Positions 61,362-64,000 of a stretch of DNA of 64,000 nucleotides are shown one piece after another. Numbering within the stretch: position 1 is the first letter of the stretch; the number at the start of each line of letters is the position of its first letter. Origin of the DNA: Paenibacillus_E sp040812395 (lineage in GTDB: Bacteria > Bacillota > Bacilli > Paenibacillales > NBRC-103111); assembly GCF_040812395.1 (NCBI RefSeq), contig NZ_JBFNXH010000021.1, positions 1 to 64,000 of the forward strand. The letters are read 5' to 3'. Below the pieces are notes generated by a model. That model had not been told where the DNA came from, did not search any database, and saw only the letters and a list, made by a program, of their open reading frames with translations. Made by a program: the position numbers and the translations under genes.

Positions 61362-61517
61362 TCATGATCCCTTTGCTTGCTTTTGCTTAGAATGATTACG
61401 ATTCTTGACCTTCTTCGAGCCTGATAATGCTTCTGGTGCATGGTTCTGATCAGAACCGTTTTGTTCGTTATCTTGCGCTATACTGTCTCCGGCAGAATAT
61501 GCTCTGGGTTTCGACAT
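61362..61517 (-). CDS. sspP: Small acid-soluble spore protein P
   Basis: A 51-residue hydrophilic protein. The C-terminal half reads APEALSGSKKVKNRNHSKQK, matching the conserved LSGSKKVKNRNH core of SspP (CotL) of Bacillus; the N-terminal half is variable. GAGGTAAGCT precedes the ATG, and the stop of the upstream 54-codon gene is three bases before it, so translation is coupled. Expected to be made in the forespore and to bind spore components. Confidence 0.88.
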   Translation of the reverse strand: MSKPRAYSAGDSIAQDNEQNGSDQNHAPEALSGSKKVKNRNHSKQKQAKGS

Positions 61518-61520
61518 AGC

Positions 61521-61685
61521 TTACCTCACTCCTCTGTGGTCGTCATGATTAAGTGCATCTTGATGCCTCCGGTCGTTCGTATCCTGCTGCACCTGCTGTG
61601 CCTGATGACTATTCACCACAGTCTGGTCGTCCAGATCTTTAACGACATTCTGCAAATTTTTATCCCTACTCTTTTGCTTAGTCAT
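61521..61685 (-). CDS. Small hydrophilic protein upstream of sspP
   Basis: A 54-residue protein, very polar (Gln, Asp, His, Lys, Arg), with no hydrophobic segment. I do not recognise it; in Bacillus sspO precedes sspP, but this sequence lacks SspO features. GCGGAGGGA precedes the ATG, and the gene abuts sspP, so a spore protein role is plausible by context only. Confidence 0.65.
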   Translation of the reverse strand: MTKQKSRDKNLQNVVKDLDDQTVVNSHQAQQVQQDTNDRRHQDALNHDDHRGVR

Positions 61686-61706
61686 TGAATTTGTCCCTCC
61701 GCGCAA

Positions 61707-62051
61707 TTAGACATGTGTAACCTGCTGTAGCGCCTGTGCGCATTCATGAATGTGGCGGACATAATCGTCCACAAGGGTTTGAATAATGTCCGTGTGCTCA
61801 TCAATATGCGTCGTGCCTTGTTGCACATCGGTGAGCTCAACTTTGACCTCTCTATCGTCTACATACGTCACTTTAAAATCAATCGTATACCCGGTATGTC
61901 CGGCCGTAATAATGTGAACACGGAGCGCCTGTGGATCTGCCTCATCAGCCCAAATGCGGGCTTTATCAGCCACTTCTAGCTGCTTAGGCAGCATCGTCTT
62001 CCACTCTTCCACCAGCTGGGACTGATCGATTGTCAGCTTGTCTATTTTCAT
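61707..62051 (-). CDS. Conserved-looking hypothetical protein, 114 residues
   Basis: A soluble protein with alternating beta-strand and helix character (LRVHIITAGHTGYTIDFKVTYV, key part VHIITAGHTG) and an acidic C-terminal helix. GGAGGTGTTACA gives it a strong ribosome binding site. It is 21 bases upstream of the 54-residue gene and probably heads the sspP operon. No family recognised. Confidence 0.68.
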   Translation of the reverse strand: MKIDKLTIDQSQLVEEWKTMLPKQLEVADKARIWADEADPQALRVHIITAGHTGYTIDFKVTYVDDREVKVELTDVQQGTTHIDEHTDIIQTLVDDYVRHIHECAQALQQVTHV

Positions 62052-62114
62052 TGTAACACCTCCACATCCTTAAAATGCGAAAGCGCCGCGTCTTTTATCC
62101 AGATGACCGTCTAA

Positions 62115-62156
62115 CAAAAAAAGCCACACGATTCTCGAAGAATCGCATGACTTTTT
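62115..62156 (-). terminator. Terminator of tRNA-Ser
   Basis: On the minus strand AAGTCATGCGATTC-TTCG-AGAATCGTGTGGCTT is followed by TTTTT, 15 bases after the tRNA. Confidence 0.9.
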
Positions 62157-62170
62157 GTAAGGTATGTATA

Positions 62171-62255
62171 CGGAGAGGGTGGGATTCGAACCCACGGAGG
62201 CTTGCACCTCGGCGGTTTTCAAGACCGCTGCCTTAAACCACTCGACCACCTCTCC
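62171..62255 (-). tRNA. tRNA-Ser (anticodon UGA)
   Basis: On the minus strand the acceptor GGAGAGG pairs with CCTCTCC. The anticodon arm is GCGGT-CTTGAAA-ACCGC (TGA), and a long variable arm (GAGGTGCAAGCCTC) is typical of serine tRNA. T arm GTGGG-TTCGAAT-CCCAC. CCA is not encoded. It lies directly downstream of serS, which charges it. Confidence 0.96.
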
Positions 62256-62303
62256 ATGCAGGTGTCTCCATCAAGGAGACGACCTCGTCCAGTGACAAAA
62301 ATC

Positions 62304-62333
62304 ATTGTATCACAGAAAGCTAGGTAGAATCAA
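62304..62333 (-). promoter_or_regulatory. Promoter of tRNA-Ser
   Basis: On the minus strand TTGATT at 62328-62333 and TACAAT at 62304-62309 are 18 bases apart, between serS and the tRNA. A GTCTCC/GGAGAC hairpin lies in the short leader. Confidence 0.62.
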
Positions 62334-62336
62334 GCC

Positions 62337-63617
62337 CTATTTATTTCCGATGATTTTCACGTTGCCCATATAAGGAACTAACACATCTGGAACTACAATC
62401 GTTCCGTCTGCTTGCTGATAATTTTCAAGAATTGCCGCTACAGTTCTGCCTAGCGCCAGACCTGAACCATTCAACGTATGGACAAACTCCGGCTTCGCCT
62501 TCGCGTCTCTACGGAATCTAATATTCGCTCTACGCGCTTGAAAATCCTCAAAGTTGCTGCAAGACGAAATCTCGCGGTACACGCCGCTATTAGGCAGCCA
62601 TACTTCGAGATCATACGTCTTAGCGGACGTAAAGCCAATATCGCCCGTACAAAGCGATAGAACGCGATATGGAAGCTTTAACAGCTGTAGAACACGCTCA
62701 GCATGGCTTGTAAGCTTCTCAAGCTCATCATAGGAATCCTCGGGCTTAACGAACTTAACAAGCTCAACTTTGTTAAATTGATGCTGTCTGATCAAGCCGC
62801 GCGTATCGCGACCGGCAGAACCGGCTTCCGAACGGAAACATGCGCTAAACGCGACAAAGTTAACCGGAAGCTGCTCGTTTGTCAAAATATCTTCACGATG
62901 ATAGTTCGTTACAGGCACTTCCGCTGTAGGGATCAAGAAGTATTCGGAATTCTCGATCTTAAAGACATCTTCCTCAAATTTGGGCAGCTGACCTGTCCCC
63001 GTTAAGCTCTCGCGGTTCACGATATAGGGAGGCAGCATCTCTTCATAGCCATGTTCATCGCTATGAAGATCCATCATGAAATTGATTAACGCTCGCTCTA
63101 GCCTTGCGCCCAGCCCTTTATAGAACACAAACCGCGAGCCCGTCACCTTAGCTGCCGCTTCAAAATCAAGAATGCCTAACTCTTGCGCCACTTCCCAATG
63201 CGGTTTAACTTCGAAATCGAAATGCGGGATGTCGCCAACGCGGCGAATCTCCACATTCTCTTCCTCAGAAAGACCTACGGGAACGCTTGCATGAGGCATA
63301 TTCGGGATCGATAGCAGAACTTGCTGTAAAGACTCGTCTAAGACACGAATCTCATCATCAAGCTCCTTAATACGATCGCCGACGACCTTCATTTCTTGAA
63401 TCAACTCATCCGCATTTTCACCGGATCTCTTACGACCGGCGACTTCTTGCGAAACCGTATTGCGGCGGTTTTTCAACTGCTCCGTCTCTTGCAGAAGCTC
63501 TCTTCGCTTCACATCTAATGCGGTAAAGCCATTCAGCTCATCGATCTGCTTTCCGCGGTTTGCCATAGCAGCTTGTACAGCTGCCAAATCACTTCGAAGT
63601 AACTTTACATCAAACAA
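62337..63617 (-). CDS. serS: Seryl-tRNA synthetase
   Basis: Class II synthetase of 426 residues. An N-terminal coiled-coil tRNA arm (about 30-100) precedes the catalytic domain with motif 2 FRSEAGSAGRDTRGLIRQHQFNKVE (key part FRSEAG) and motif 3 GSGLALGRTVAAILE. The start is TTG with GGAGG seven bases upstream. The leader has a CAAGCACC/GGTGCTTG hairpin near 63664-63702 but lacks the T-box signature. Confidence 0.96.
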   Translation of the reverse strand: MFDVKLLRSDLAAVQAAMANRGKQIDELNGFTALDVKRRELLQETEQLKNRRNTVSQEVAGRKRSGENADELIQEMKVVGDRIKELDDEIRVLDESLQQVLLSIPNMPHASVPVGLSEEENVEIRRVGDIPHFDFEVKPHWEVAQELGILDFEAAAKVTGSRFVFYKGLGARLERALINFMMDLHSDEHGYEEMLPPYIVNRESLTGTGQLPKFEEDVFKIENSEYFLIPTAEVPVTNYHREDILTNEQLPVNFVAFSACFRSEAGSAGRDTRGLIRQHQFNKVELVKFVKPEDSYDELEKLTSHAERVLQLLKLPYRVLSLCTGDIGFTSAKTYDLEVWLPNSGVYREISSCSNFEDFQARRANIRFRRDAKAKPEFVHTLNGSGLALGRTVAAILENYQQADGTIVVPDVLVPYMGNVKIIGNK

Positions 63618-63708
63618 GGAGATTCCTCCGTTAGCGCAAAATGGTTAGAATATGGAAGCAAGCACCCTTCCCGGAGAACCGGTTATGCAGAGGTGCTTGT
63701 ACCATTCG

Positions 63709-64000
63709 TTATGCTTGTCTTTGCTTTACCATGTCCAAGAAGTAGCTATGCATCCGGAAATCATCTGTCAACTCTGGATGAAACGACGCTGCAAGAAGAT
63801 GCCCTTGCTGCGCGGCTACGATTTGGCCATCATAGGTGGCCAGTACATCAACACCGGGTCCCACTTTTTCAATCAGTGGTGCGCGAATGAAAACAGCCCG
63901 TACGTTCTCGTCAATCCCCTTGATTGCGAGATCCGTCTCAAAGCTTTCACGTTGACGACCAAATGCGTTGCGAGCAACCGTAATATCCATCAGTTCCAAA
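63709..64000 (-). CDS. pdxT: Pyridoxal 5'-phosphate synthase glutaminase subunit PdxT (3' part)
   Basis: C-terminal 96 residues of the class I glutaminase that feeds ammonia to PdxS. AFGRQRESFET and the catalytic His and Glu in SFHPELTDD are visible. The 5' end lies beyond the right edge; pdxT-serS order agrees with Bacillus. Confidence 0.92.
   Translation of the reverse strand, partial: LELMDITVARNAFGRQRESFETDLAIKGIDENVRAVFIRAPLIEKVGPGVDVLATYDGQIVAAQQGHLLAASFHPELTDDFRMHSYFLDMVKQRQA

Noticed and set aside
61223..61441. 72-codon minus-strand open frame overlapping sspP
   Set aside because: Mostly another frame of sspP; a possible internal ATG product of 38 residues has no ribosome binding site.
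63618..63708. T-box leader for serS
   Set aside because: A hairpin is present but the TGGNACCGCG-type T-box sequence and a specifier loop are absent.

Overview
The window looks like a chromosomal segment of a spore-forming, flagellated, Gram-positive Bacillota of the Paenibacillus type. Supporting signs are sporulation genes (spoIID, spoIIQ, spoIIID, spoIIR, sspP), SLH-domain surface proteins with CsaB, an 11-subunit NDH-1 operon lacking nuoEFG, the atp operon, and the order murA-spoIID-spoIIQ-spoIIID-mbl-flhO-flhP. Almost everything from 1 to 54.5 kb is on the minus strand. No rRNA, CRISPR array, intact phage or insertion sequence was found.

Layout. 0.4-9.7 kb is a cell-surface locus: a 1286-residue SLH protein, then tagO, tagA, csaB and a DUF5693 membrane protein, together suited to building and pyruvylating the wall polymer that SLH domains bind. 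10-13.2 kb holds pgcA, fabZ, a phosphatidyltransferase and a small EpuA-like protein. 13.2-21.3 kb is the morphology and sporulation block (flhP, flhO, mbl, spoIIID, spoIIQ, spoIID, murA, DUF1146), with sigma-E- and sigma-F-like promoters. 21.3-23.8 kb encodes an SLH-anchored subtilisin. 24-34.6 kb is nuoABCDHIJKLMN and 35-42.3 kb is atpZIBEFHAGDC, each with a recognisable promoter and terminator. 42.4-53.6 kb carries wecB, upp, glyA, ywlG, rpiB, ywlE, mntP, ywlC, spoIIR, prmC, prfA and ychF.

At 53.7-55.5 kb a c-di-GMP-I riboswitch with its own promoter and terminator precedes a PilZ (YcgR-like) gene. Divergently, tadA is read from a promoter whose leader is packed with DnaA boxes, followed by tRNA-Arg(CCU). 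55.5-61.1 kb (plus strand) is accessory: hicAB with repeat operators, a copper-amine-oxidase-stalk protein, an MFS transporter, and an ECF sigma / anti-sigma / triplicated membrane protein operon. 61.3-64 kb returns to the minus strand with a small spore-protein operon ending in sspP, tRNA-Ser(UGA), serS and the 3' part of pdxT.

The features most worth a second look are non-coding: a family of about 40-bp hairpin repeats abutting ribosome binding sites, a four-copy symmetric repeat array between murA and spoIID, a long nested inverted repeat downstream of pgcA, the DnaA-box cluster in the tadA leader, and the c-di-GMP switch wired to a c-di-GMP receptor.
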